44,438 nt of DNA, taken from positions 1-44,438 of the forward strand of contig JAMDCK010000034.1 of NCBI GenBank assembly GCA_023488435.1, written 5' to 3'. The position numbers and the translations under genes were made by a program. Origin of the DNA: Actinomycetota bacterium. GTDB lineage: Bacteria; Actinomycetota; Coriobacteriia; Anaerosomatales; UBA912. The notes beneath the pieces were generated by a model. It made no database searches. It was not told the origin of the DNA and was given only the letters and a program-made list of their open reading frames with translations. Below, piece after piece: positions 32,437 through 40,549 of the stretch. The number at the start of each line of letters is the position of its first letter. Position 1 is the stretch's first letter.

Positions 32437-34707
32437 ATGCGCGATGACCTTTCCGCCGAACTGGCCCCCAAACTAGCCGAGGAGCTGGGCCTCAAACCCG
32501 CCGAGTTCGAGCGGATCGTCGAGATCCTAGGGCGGACGCCGACCATCACCGAGCTATACATGTACTCGCTGATGTGGTCGGAGCATTGTAGCTACAAGCA
32601 CTCGCGCACGGCGCTTAGGATGTTCTCCTCCGAGGGGCCGCACGTGTTGCAGGGCCCCGGCGAGAACGCCGGCGTCATCAGCGTCGGGGACGGCTGGGCG
32701 GTCGCCTTCAAGATGGAGTCGCACAACCACCCGAGCGCGATCGAGCCGTACCAGGGTGCGGCCACCGGCGTGGGCGGCATCATCCGCGACATCTTCACGA
32801 TGGGCGCCCGCCCGATCGCGATCCTCGACTCGCTGCGCTTCGGAACGCTCGATAAGCCCAGGCAGCGCTACCTCTTCGAGGGCGCGGTCGCTGGGATCGG
32901 CGGCTACGGCAACTGCCTCGGCGTGCCGACCGTCGGCGGCGAGGTCTACTTCGAGGAAGCCTACGATGGGAACTGCCTGATCAACGCGATGGCGATCGGA
33001 CTCATGCGCGAAGAACAACTCACACGCGCGGTGGCGGCGGGGCCCGGCAACCTGGTGCTGCTGATCGGCTCGACCACGGGACGCGACGGCATCGGCGGGG
33101 CAAGCGTGCTCGCCAGCCAGGAGTTCGACGAGAAAGCCGAGGACAAGCGCCCCAGCGTGCAGGTGGGCGACCCCTTCGAGGAGAAGCTGCTGATCGAGGC
33201 GTGCCTGGAGCTGCTCGACCGCGGGCTGCTGGTCGCGCTGGGCGACCTGGGCGCGGCCGGCCTGACCTCCAGCGCGAGCGAGATGGCATCGCGCGGTGGG
33301 GTCGGACTCGACATCGAGGTCACGCACGTGCCGCTTCGCGAGAAGAACATGAAGCCGTTCGAGGTCATGGTCTCCGAATCGCAGGAGCGCATGCTCGCCG
33401 TCGTCACGCCCGAGCTTGCCGAGGAGGCGCGCGCGGTCTGCAACCGCTGGGGCCTGCTCGCGACCGTGATCGGCGAGGTGACGGACACCGGCCGCTTCAT
33501 CGTGCGGGAAGCAGGCGAGATCGTCGCCGACATGCCCGCAGCCACGCTCGCCCATGACGCACCCATCTACTCGCCCGAGAAGCGCCGCCCGGCGTACCTC
33601 GACGAGCTGCAGGCGTTCGACCCGCTCGGCGAGTTGGATCACGCCACCGACCCGCAGATGCTCAGCGAGACGCTGCTGCGCCTGCTCGCGAGCCCCAATA
33701 TCTGCTCGCGGCGCTGGATCTGGGAGCAGTACGACCATCAGGTGATGCTCAACACCGTGGTACTTCCCGGCGGAGATGCCGCAGTGATCAGAATCGGCGA
33801 CACCGGCCGAGGCGAGATGACCGAGCGCGGCATCGCCGCATCGAGCGACTGCAACGGCCGCTACGTCTACCTCGACCCGTATCGCGGTGCGCAGATCGCG
33901 CTGGCGGAGGCTACCCGCAACGTCTCGTGCGTCGGCGCAGAGTCGGCCGCGCTGACAGACTGCCTGAACTTCGGCTCGCCTGAGAAGCCCGAGGTCTACT
34001 GGACCTTCTTCGAGGCCATCCGAGGGCTGTCCGATGCCGCCAAAGCCTGGAACGTCCCCGTCATCAGCGGGAATGTGAGCCTTTACAACGAATCCTTCGG
34101 CCAGCCGATCTATCCGACGCCTACCGTCGGCGTGGTCGGGCTGCTCGACGACGTGTCCGCACGCTGCACCGCAGGCTTCAAGCAGGCCGGCGACGTGGTC
34201 GTACTCGTCGGCGAGACGCTGCCTGAACTTGGCGGCTCCGAGTACCTGAAGGTCGAGTTCGACACGGTCGCAGGCTCGCCGCCATCGCTCGACATCGAGC
34301 TCGAGGTCGCCGTGCAGGCCGCCGTCCGCGACGCGATCCGCACCGGGTTGCTGCGCTCGGCGCACGACTGCTCCGAGGGCGGCCTGGCCGTCGCACTCGC
34401 CGAGAGCTGCATGGCCGGCGACATCGGTGCCGACATCCACCTGCCCGACGAGCTCGCCCCGGTCGCCGCGCTCTTCAGCGAGTCGCAAAGCCGCATCGTC
34501 GTCAGCGTCGCCGAGGAGGACTCGGGCGCCTTCATCGAACTGCTGCTCGAGCGCGAGGTTCCCTACGCGGTTCTCGGCGAGGTCGGCGGGGAGCGTCTCG
34601 AGATTGCAGGGCCGCACGGCCCGCTTGCGAGTGCGTCGCTAGCCGAGATGCACGCGGCGCACGGGCCCACGCTCGAGGCGCTGGTGCGCGGCGAGGGCGC
34701 GAGATGA
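32437..34707 (+). CDS. purL: Phosphoribosylformylglycinamidine synthase PurL (small type)
   Basis: 756 residues, the size of small PurL that works with PurS and PurQ. Converts FGAR to FGAM using ATP and ammonia. Motifs: MWSEHCSYKHS near 46-56, FKMESHNHPSAIEPYQGAATGVGGI near 90-115, GDLGAAGLTSSASEMASRGGVG near 267-288, and the second-half equivalent HDCSEGGLAVALAES near 645. The antisense strand has long open frames that are codon-bias shadows. Overlaps purF by 4 bases. Confidence 0.98.
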   Translation: MRDDLSAELAPKLAEELGLKPAEFERIVEILGRTPTITELYMYSLMWSEHCSYKHSRTALRMFSSEGPHVLQGPGENAGVISVGDGWAVAFKMESHNHPSAIEPYQGAATGVGGIIRDIFTMGARPIAILDSLRFGTLDKPRQRYLFEGAVAGIGGYGNCLGVPTVGGEVYFEEAYDGNCLINAMAIGLMREEQLTRAVAAGPGNLVLLIGSTTGRDGIGGASVLASQEFDEKAEDKRPSVQVGDPFEEKLLIEACLELLDRGLLVALGDLGAAGLTSSASEMASRGGVGLDIEVTHVPLREKNMKPFEVMVSESQERMLAVVTPELAEEARAVCNRWGLLATVIGEVTDTGRFIVREAGEIVADMPAATLAHDAPIYSPEKRRPAYLDELQAFDPLGELDHATDPQMLSETLLRLLASPNICSRRWIWEQYDHQVMLNTVVLPGGDAAVIRIGDTGRGEMTERGIAASSDCNGRYVYLDPYRGAQIALAEATRNVSCVGAESAALTDCLNFGSPEKPEVYWTFFEAIRGLSDAAKAWNVPVISGNVSLYNESFGQPIYPTPTVGVVGLLDDVSARCTAGFKQAGDVVVLVGETLPELGGSEYLKVEFDTVAGSPPSLDIELEVAVQAAVRDAIRTGLLRSAHDCSEGGLAVALAESCMAGDIGADIHLPDELAPVAALFSESQSRIVVSVAEEDSGAFIELLLEREVPYAVLGEVGGERLEIAGPHGPLASASLAEMHAAHGPTLEALVRGEGAR

Positions 34708-36158
34708 CCGAGTACCTCGAGAGCCCTGAGACCCCCGAGCGTCCCGACCGCATGGAGGAAGCCTGCGGGGTCATCGCGATCTACGCGCCCGGACAGGATG
34801 TCGCCAGAGCCGCCTACTTCGGCTTGCATGCGTTGCAGCACCGAGGGCAGGAGAGCGCAGGCATCGCTGTGGGTGACGGCGAGACGGTCACGGTAATCAA
34901 GGACCTGGGGCTTGTCTCCAGCGTCTTCAAGGCATCGGACCTCGACTCGCTGACCGGCGACCTGGCCATCGGCCACACGCGCTATTCGACCACCGGCGCC
35001 TCTGACGCCTGGGACAATGCGCAGCCGCACCTCTCGGCGATAGGCAATCAGGTCATCGCGCTTGCCCACAACGGCAACCTCGTGAACACCACCGAGGTCC
35101 GCGACCTGCTGCGCCCTGAGCGCATCCGCTTCCGCTCGACCACCGACTCCGAGGTCATCGCGACGCTGGTCGGTCAGTACACGCAGATACACAGCCATAT
35201 TCGCGAGGGTATCCGCGAGACGATGTCGCTCATCCGCGGGGCCTACGCGGTCGTGCTGGCGACCGAGGACGCGATCTACGCCTTCCGCGACCCGTACGGA
35301 ATCAGGCCGCTGGCGCTGGGCCGCATCGACGGCAAGGGCTGGTGCGTCGCCAGCGAGACTTGCGGGCTGGACATCATCGGCGCGACGTACGAGCGCGACG
35401 TGGCACCCGGCGAGGTCATCAAGATCTCGGCGGCCGGCCTCGAATCCGAGCAGGCCGTACCTGCCGAGAAGCCCAGCCTGTGCATGTTCGAGTTCATCTA
35501 CTTCGCGCGCCCTGACAGCGTCATGTACGACTGCACTCTTTACGAGGCCCGCCATCGCATGGGCGAGTTGCTCGCCGCCGAGGCCCCCGCCGCCGCCGAC
35601 CTGGTCATCGGCGTGCCGGATTCCGGCGTGCCGGCAGCCGTCGGGTACGCGCTCGGAAGCGGGATCCCCTTCGGCGAAGGGCTCGTGAAGAACCGCTACG
35701 TCGGCCGGACGTTCATCTCGCCTTCGCAGGAGCTGCGGCAGCAGGGCATCCGCCTGAAGCTCAATCCTCTGCGCCACGTCATCGAAGGCAAGCGTCTCAT
35801 CGTGACCGACGACTCGATCGTCCGCGGCAACACCAGCCGCAAGCTCGTGCAGCTCCTTCGCGACTCCGGCGCCGCCGAGGTCCACATGCGCATCACCTCG
35901 CCGCCGGTACGCTGGCCCTGCTTCTACGGCATCGACACTGACACCCAAGGGCAGCTCATCGCCTCCGAACACGACATCGAGGCGATCCGCGAGTACATCG
36001 GCGCGGATTCGCTCGCGTACCTCTCCCTCGAAGCGATGGTCGCTTCCACCGGCGCTCCGGCCGATCGCTTCTGCCTGGCCTGCCTCAACGGCGATTACCC
36101 GGTTGGGATTCCCGACGCCGTCCGCCGAGGAAAACTCGCGCTCGAATCCTGCGGCTGA
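34704..36158 (+). CDS. purF: Amidophosphoribosyltransferase
   Basis: 484 residues. First committed step of purine synthesis, PRPP + glutamine to phosphoribosylamine. A 20-residue propeptide precedes C21 (MEEACGVIAIYAP), the nucleophile of the glutaminase domain, as in the Bacillus type. PRTase motif LIVTDDSIVRGNTS is near 370. Cysteines in CMFEFIYF, WPCFYGID and FCLACLNGDYP match the 4Fe-4S cluster of this class. The second half (from codon 258) is duplicated downstream. Complete and overlapping purL. Confidence 0.97.
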   Translation: MTEYLESPETPERPDRMEEACGVIAIYAPGQDVARAAYFGLHALQHRGQESAGIAVGDGETVTVIKDLGLVSSVFKASDLDSLTGDLAIGHTRYSTTGASDAWDNAQPHLSAIGNQVIALAHNGNLVNTTEVRDLLRPERIRFRSTTDSEVIATLVGQYTQIHSHIREGIRETMSLIRGAYAVVLATEDAIYAFRDPYGIRPLALGRIDGKGWCVASETCGLDIIGATYERDVAPGEVIKISAAGLESEQAVPAEKPSLCMFEFIYFARPDSVMYDCTLYEARHRMGELLAAEAPAAADLVIGVPDSGVPAAVGYALGSGIPFGEGLVKNRYVGRTFISPSQELRQQGIRLKLNPLRHVIEGKRLIVTDDSIVRGNTSRKLVQLLRDSGAAEVHMRITSPPVRWPCFYGIDTDTQGQLIASEHDIEAIREYIGADSLAYLSLEAMVASTGAPADRFCLACLNGDYPVGIPDAVRRGKLALESCG

Positions 36159-36370
36159 GATCCGTGCTGCAAGAGGCGATAGCGGCGATCCTCGAAGGTG
36201 CGCCTTTGGCTCTGACCTTCAACCCGCTGGCATCTCTTGTGGCTGCAACGCTCGCGGCTGCACTCTACGGAGGTAAACGCTGGGCCCCCCGCTCGCGCGC
36301 TGTGTGGTTCGCGGTCGTCCTGGCCGCAGGCTGGCTCGCAGGCGACGGACTCGCGGTGGTCGCGCAGGTG
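35475..36370. repeat. 896-bp tandem duplication, first copy
   Basis: Runs from codon 258 of purF through its stop and the first 69 codons of the downstream membrane-protein gene. All visible positions and translated frames match 36371-37266 exactly. The junction at 36370/36371 has no shared bases. Confidence 0.95.
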
Positions 36371-37054
36371 AGCCTGTGCATGTTCGAGTTCATCTACTTC
36401 GCGCGCCCTGACAGCGTCATGTACGACTGCACTCTTTACGAGGCCCGCCATCGCATGGGCGAGTTGCTCGCCGCCGAGGCCCCCGCCGCCGCCGACCTGG
36501 TCATCGGCGTGCCGGATTCCGGCGTGCCGGCAGCCGTCGGGTACGCGCTCGGAAGCGGGATCCCCTTCGGCGAAGGGCTCGTGAAGAACCGCTACGTCGG
36601 CCGGACGTTCATCTCGCCTTCGCAGGAGCTGCGGCAGCAGGGCATCCGCCTGAAGCTCAATCCTCTGCGCCACGTCATCGAAGGCAAGCGTCTCATCGTG
36701 ACCGACGACTCGATCGTCCGCGGCAACACCAGCCGCAAGCTCGTGCAGCTCCTTCGCGACTCCGGCGCCGCCGAGGTCCACATGCGCATCACCTCGCCGC
36801 CGGTACGCTGGCCCTGCTTCTACGGCATCGACACTGACACCCAAGGGCAGCTCATCGCCTCCGAACACGACATCGAGGCGATCCGCGAGTACATCGGCGC
36901 GGATTCGCTCGCGTACCTCTCCCTCGAAGCGATGGTCGCTTCCACCGGCGCTCCGGCCGATCGCTTCTGCCTGGCCTGCCTCAACGGCGATTACCCGGTT
37001 GGGATTCCCGACGCCGTCCGCCGAGGAAAACTCGCGCTCGAATCCTGCGGCTGA
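36164..37054 (+). CDS. Chimeric ORF: membrane-protein N-terminus fused to PurF PRTase half
   Basis: 296 residues created by the tandem duplication. Residues 1-69 are the two-helix start of the downstream small membrane protein. Residues 70-296 are PurF 258-484, joined exactly at a codon boundary and in frame. The product would lack the glutaminase domain but keep the PRTase motif and Fe-S cysteines, so any ammonia-dependent activity would be membrane-tethered. It may be a by-product of a recent duplication or an assembly error. Confidence 0.55.
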   Translation: MLQEAIAAILEGAPLALTFNPLASLVAATLAAALYGGKRWAPRSRAVWFAVVLAAGWLAGDGLAVVAQVSLCMFEFIYFARPDSVMYDCTLYEARHRMGELLAAEAPAAADLVIGVPDSGVPAAVGYALGSGIPFGEGLVKNRYVGRTFISPSQELRQQGIRLKLNPLRHVIEGKRLIVTDDSIVRGNTSRKLVQLLRDSGAAEVHMRITSPPVRWPCFYGIDTDTQGQLIASEHDIEAIREYIGADSLAYLSLEAMVASTGAPADRFCLACLNGDYPVGIPDAVRRGKLALESCG

Positions 37055-37266
37055 GATCCGTGCTGCAAGAGGCGATAGCGGCGATCCTCGAAGGTGCGCC
37101 TTTGGCTCTGACCTTCAACCCGCTGGCATCTCTTGTGGCTGCAACGCTCGCGGCTGCACTCTACGGAGGTAAACGCTGGGCCCCCCGCTCGCGCGCTGTG
37201 TGGTTCGCGGTCGTCCTGGCCGCAGGCTGGCTCGCAGGCGACGGACTCGCGGTGGTCGCGCAGGTG
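36371..37266. repeat. 896-bp tandem duplication, second copy
   Basis: Exact repeat of 35475-36370, directly abutting it and running on into the intact membrane-protein gene at 37267. Confidence 0.95.
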
Positions 37267-37500
37267 CAAGACGCCATCGCCGCATCGGCAGCTTCGACCG
37301 TGCCGCTTTTCGCCGAATGGGCGCACCTGCTCACGCTTGCGATCTGGGGTGTGGGAAGCCTTGCGCTGGGCTATCTGGCTCCTGCTGCAGCCGGCGTTTT
37401 CGTCGGCCGAAGGGTCATCCACGGCACAGGTTGGGCCTCGGCGGGCTGGATCGCGGGTTCCGCGAGCATCACGCTGTCGATGCTTACCGCCGTGGGGTAG
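37060..37500 (+). CDS. Small multi-helix membrane protein of the purine operon
   Basis: 146 residues, GTG start, weak ribosome-binding site. Four hydrophobic segments at about 16-34, 45-66, 80-105 and 118-142, with few charged residues. No family recognised. Encoded between purF and purM; the first 69 codons also occur in the chimeric ORF. Its place beside a second membrane protein in the same operon suggests conserved association with purine synthesis in this lineage, but no function can be read. Confidence 0.75.
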   Translation: MLQEAIAAILEGAPLALTFNPLASLVAATLAAALYGGKRWAPRSRAVWFAVVLAAGWLAGDGLAVVAQVQDAIAASAASTVPLFAEWAHLLTLAIWGVGSLALGYLAPAAAGVFVGRRVIHGTGWASAGWIAGSASITLSMLTAVG

Positions 37501-37564
37501 AATACGACGCACGCACAACATGGGTCCGCACCGAAACACGAGGGGCGAAAGAGGCAGTGAGCCG

Positions 37565-38629
37565 ATGAGCGATCGAAGCGACAGGAAACCCGTCACTTAC
37601 AGCGATGCCGGAGTCGACACGCAGGCCGGCGCGCGGGCGGTCGACGCGATCCGCGACGCGGTGCGCTCGACATACCGGCCCGAGGTGATTGGCGATATCG
37701 GTGGCTTCGGCGGGCTTTTCTCGGCGGCGGGACTGCGCGACATGCGCGATCCGGTCCTCGTGAGCGCCACGGACGGCGTCGGCACGAAGATCCGGGTGGC
37801 CCAGGCGCTCGGCAAGCACGACACCATCGGCATCGATCTTGTGGCGATGTGCGCGAACGACATCGCGGTTTCCGGCGCGGAACCACTGTTCTTCCTCGAC
37901 TACATCGCGATCGGCAAGCTCGACTCTGCGACCGTCGAGCAGATCGTCGGCGGGATCGCCGATGGCTGCCGACAGGCCGGGTGCTCGCTGATCGGCGGCG
38001 AGATGGCCGAGCACCCCGGCGTGATGGCCGACGACGACTACGACCTTTCGGGCTTCTGCGTCGGCGTGGTCGAGCGCGATAGGATGCTCGACACCGCGTC
38101 GGTGCGCCCGGGCGACGTGATCCTAGGACTCGCATCCAGCGGCCTGCACTCCAACGGCTTCTCGCTCGTGCGGCGCGTGCTCGTCGAAGGCCGGGAGGAG
38201 GCGCTTGCCATCCCGCGCGTCGACTTTGGCGGGCGGACCCTGGGAGAGGTGCTGCTCGAACCCACGCGGATATACGTCCCCGCCGTGCGCCGGGCACTCG
38301 AGGCCGCACCGCACGGAGCGATTCGCTCGATCGCGCACATCACCGGCGGCGGAATCACCGAGAACCTCGACCGCGCACTACCCGCCGACTGCGATGCGCA
38401 CGTCTCGCTGGCCGCTTGGAAGACGCCGCGGATCTTCGATCTGATCGCCGAGGAAGCCGCACTCGGACCAGCCGAGATGTGCCGCACCTTCAACATGGGC
38501 ATCGGCCTGGCTATCATCGCCGACAAACGCCGGGCTGCCGACATCGCTGTCGCGCTGCGCGAGGCTGGCGAGACCGTCTTCGAGATTGGCGAGATCGCCG
38601 AGGGAACCGGGAGGGTCGTCTATGAGTGA
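37565..38629 (+). CDS. purM: Phosphoribosylformylglycinamidine cyclo-ligase
   Basis: 354 residues from the ATG at 37565; a frame reaching 37133 is inside the membrane-protein gene. Closes the imidazole ring to form AIR. Motifs: VTYSDAGVDTQAGARAVDAI, DGVGTKIRVAQALGKHDTIGIDLVAMCANDI near 75-105, and SSGLHSNGFSLVRRVL. The family GGG-type AHITGGGITENLDR is near 258. Overlaps purN by 8 bases. Confidence 0.97.
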   Translation: MSDRSDRKPVTYSDAGVDTQAGARAVDAIRDAVRSTYRPEVIGDIGGFGGLFSAAGLRDMRDPVLVSATDGVGTKIRVAQALGKHDTIGIDLVAMCANDIAVSGAEPLFFLDYIAIGKLDSATVEQIVGGIADGCRQAGCSLIGGEMAEHPGVMADDDYDLSGFCVGVVERDRMLDTASVRPGDVILGLASSGLHSNGFSLVRRVLVEGREEALAIPRVDFGGRTLGEVLLEPTRIYVPAVRRALEAAPHGAIRSIAHITGGGITENLDRALPADCDAHVSLAAWKTPRIFDLIAEEAALGPAEMCRTFNMGIGLAIIADKRRAADIAVALREAGETVFEIGEIAEGTGRVVYE

Positions 38630-39260
38630 GGAAAGCGAACAGCGGGTCACGAGGCTCGGAGTGCTGGTCTCGGGCTCGGGAACCAACCTGCAGGCAATCA
38701 TCGATGCGACCCGGGCCGGTACGCTCGACGCCCAGGTAGCAGTGGTCATCAGCAACAACGCAGACGCGTACGGGCTCGAGCGTGCGCGGCGTGCGAGCAT
38801 CTCGGCAGTTTGGATCGACAAGAGTGCATACGCCACCTTCAGCGAATACAACATGGCGATCAAGGACGAGCTTTGCGCCCATGGGGTCGACATCGTGGTG
38901 ATGGCCGGCTACATGCGCCTGCTAGGATCGGAAGTCCTCGATTGGTTCGAGAACCGCGTGGTCAACATCCACCCTTCGCTGCTGCCGTCATTCCCGGGAG
39001 CGTCTGGAATCGAGGACGCGTTCGAGCACGGGGTCAAGGTGACCGGTGTGACGATCCACCTCGCCAATGAGAACTTCGACGAGGGCCCGATCATCGCGCA
39101 AAGGACGGTCGTCATCGAACCCGACGACACCCTTGAGTCGCTTGAGGCCCGGGTCCACGAAGTCGAGCACACGCTATATCCCGAAGCACTCCAGCTCCTG
39201 GTAGAGGGGCGCGTCGTCATCGAGGGCAGGAAGACGGTGATTCTCCCCAACCGAGTTTGA
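38622..39260 (+). CDS. purN: Phosphoribosylglycinamide formyltransferase
   Basis: 212 residues from the ATG at 38622. Formyl-THF-dependent conversion of GAR to FGAR. N-terminal LGVLVSGSGTNLQAIIDA, VVMAGYMRLLG, catalytic segment NIHPSLLPSFPG with the catalytic His and the later Asp in NENFDEGPII. Overlaps purM by 8 bases and is followed by a compound hairpin. Confidence 0.97.
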   Translation: MSEESEQRVTRLGVLVSGSGTNLQAIIDATRAGTLDAQVAVVISNNADAYGLERARRASISAVWIDKSAYATFSEYNMAIKDELCAHGVDIVVMAGYMRLLGSEVLDWFENRVVNIHPSLLPSFPGASGIEDAFEHGVKVTGVTIHLANENFDEGPIIAQRTVVIEPDDTLESLEARVHEVEHTLYPEALQLLVEGRVVIEGRKTVILPNRV

Positions 39261-39278
39261 TAACATGACAGTGGGCAA

Positions 39279-39315
39279 ACGTGCGGCAAGAAGGGATCAC
39301 CCTTCGAGCGCACGT
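39279..39315 (+). promoter_or_regulatory. Compound hairpin between purN and the binding-protein gene
   Basis: Outer 7-bp helix ACGTGCG (39279-39285)/CGCACGT (39309-39315) encloses inner 6-bp helix GAAGGG (39290-39295)/CCCTTC (39300-39305) with a 4-base loop. It ends 5 bases before GAAAGGGG, the ribosome site of the next gene. No T run. It could stabilise or control the binding-protein message. Confidence 0.5.
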
Positions 39316-39334
39316 GTTGAGAAAGGGGTCAAGA

Positions 39335-40507
39335 GTGAAGAGTTTCGACAGGATTTCAAAGGTGGCTTTTGCCGCGATGCTGATCGGGGCACTGGCCGTT
39401 CTGCCAGGCTGTCAGCAAGAACAGCCTGCTGGGCCGGGTCCCACTGAGGAAGAGCCCACGCAAGTAAGGATCGGATTCGCAGCCCCGTTGACCGGTGACA
39501 ACGCAGTCTTCGGCCAGGGGATGCTACGGGCAGTCGAGCTCGCCTTCAAGGAAGCGAACGCTTCGCCCGAGGTGCGGGAGGCAGGTCTTGAGTTCGTGAT
39601 CCGTGCCGAGGACGACCAGGGCGACCCGAAGCAGGCCGTCAATGTGGCCAACATCCTCGCGTCCGACACCTCGGTCCTAGGCGTCATCGGCCACTTCAAC
39701 TCCGGTTGCTCGATCCCGGCCGCTCCGATATACGAGCAGGCCCGCATGGCGATGATCACTGTCTCGTCGAACCCGGCGCTGACAGCTGCCGGTCACACCG
39801 TGGTCAACCGTATCGTCGCAAAGGATGACGTGCAAGGTGCCTACGCGGCGACCCTGGTGCTCGAGGAGCTCGGTTTCGACAGGGTCGTGGTCCTCGACGA
39901 TTCCACGCAGTACGGCGTTGGCCTGGCAACCGAGTTCATCCGGGCGTTCGAAGAGGCGGGTGGCACCGTGATCCTGCGCGAGCAGATCCAGCCCAAGACG
40001 GTGGACTTCTCGGCGTTGGTGACTCGGATCAGAGGACTGGCACCTGAGGCTGTCTACTACGCAGGTGCCCACACAGAAGGCGGCTTGATCTCCAAGCAGA
40101 TGTCCGAGGCCGGACTTACCGCACCACTGATCGGCGGCGACATGATCTACTCGGCTGAGTACATCGCTGTGGCCGGTGCTGCCAATGCCGAAGGGGATGT
40201 GGCGACCAGCCTGGGCCTGCCACTAGAGCAGCAGCCTCGCGGCATGGACTTCCAGGCAGCTTATGAGGCCGAGTTCGGCAGGGCGCCGGAAGCCTTCGAC
40301 AGCTACGCATACGACCAGGCATGGATCTTCGTCGAGGCCGTGCTTGAGGCCGGGCTCGATCGCGAGGCAATCGCAAGAGCGATCCGTGGGGGCTCCTTCG
40401 ACGGTGTCACCGGCGTGACCGAGTTCGATGAGAACGGCGACACAACCAACCAGGTCATCTCGGCGTATCGCGTTGTGAACGGCGAGTGGCAGCAGATAGT
40501 CAAGTAG
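39335..40507 (+). CDS. Branched-chain amino acid-type ABC solute-binding lipoprotein
   Basis: 390 residues from GTG at 39335 behind GAAAGGGG. Signal MKSFDRISKVAFAAMLIGAL with lipobox LPGC (Cys at about 26). The mature chain is a LivK/ANF-receptor-fold binding protein: RIGFAAPLTGDNAVFGQGMLRAVELA, then VLGVIGHFNSGCSIPAAPIYEQARMAMI and the closing GVTGVTEFDENGDTTNQV. No permease or ATPase gene is next to it, so its transporter is encoded elsewhere. The ligand may not be an amino acid; placement between purN and purH hints at a purine-related or regulatory role, by inference only. Confidence 0.92.
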   Translation: MKSFDRISKVAFAAMLIGALAVLPGCQQEQPAGPGPTEEEPTQVRIGFAAPLTGDNAVFGQGMLRAVELAFKEANASPEVREAGLEFVIRAEDDQGDPKQAVNVANILASDTSVLGVIGHFNSGCSIPAAPIYEQARMAMITVSSNPALTAAGHTVVNRIVAKDDVQGAYAATLVLEELGFDRVVVLDDSTQYGVGLATEFIRAFEEAGGTVILREQIQPKTVDFSALVTRIRGLAPEAVYYAGAHTEGGLISKQMSEAGLTAPLIGGDMIYSAEYIAVAGAANAEGDVATSLGLPLEQQPRGMDFQAAYEAEFGRAPEAFDSYAYDQAWIFVEAVLEAGLDREAIARAIRGGSFDGVTGVTEFDENGDTTNQVISAYRVVNGEWQQIVK

Positions 40508-40549
40508 CTCGGCAGCACCAGCTGGCGGGATGAGTTCGAAAGGGAGTAG

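Noticed and set aside
32554-34617. 687-codon leftward open frame opposite purL
   Set aside because: No ribosome site, low-complexity Asp/Arg/Gly/Leu-rich translation typical of antisense frames in high-GC genes; purL on the other strand is unmistakable.
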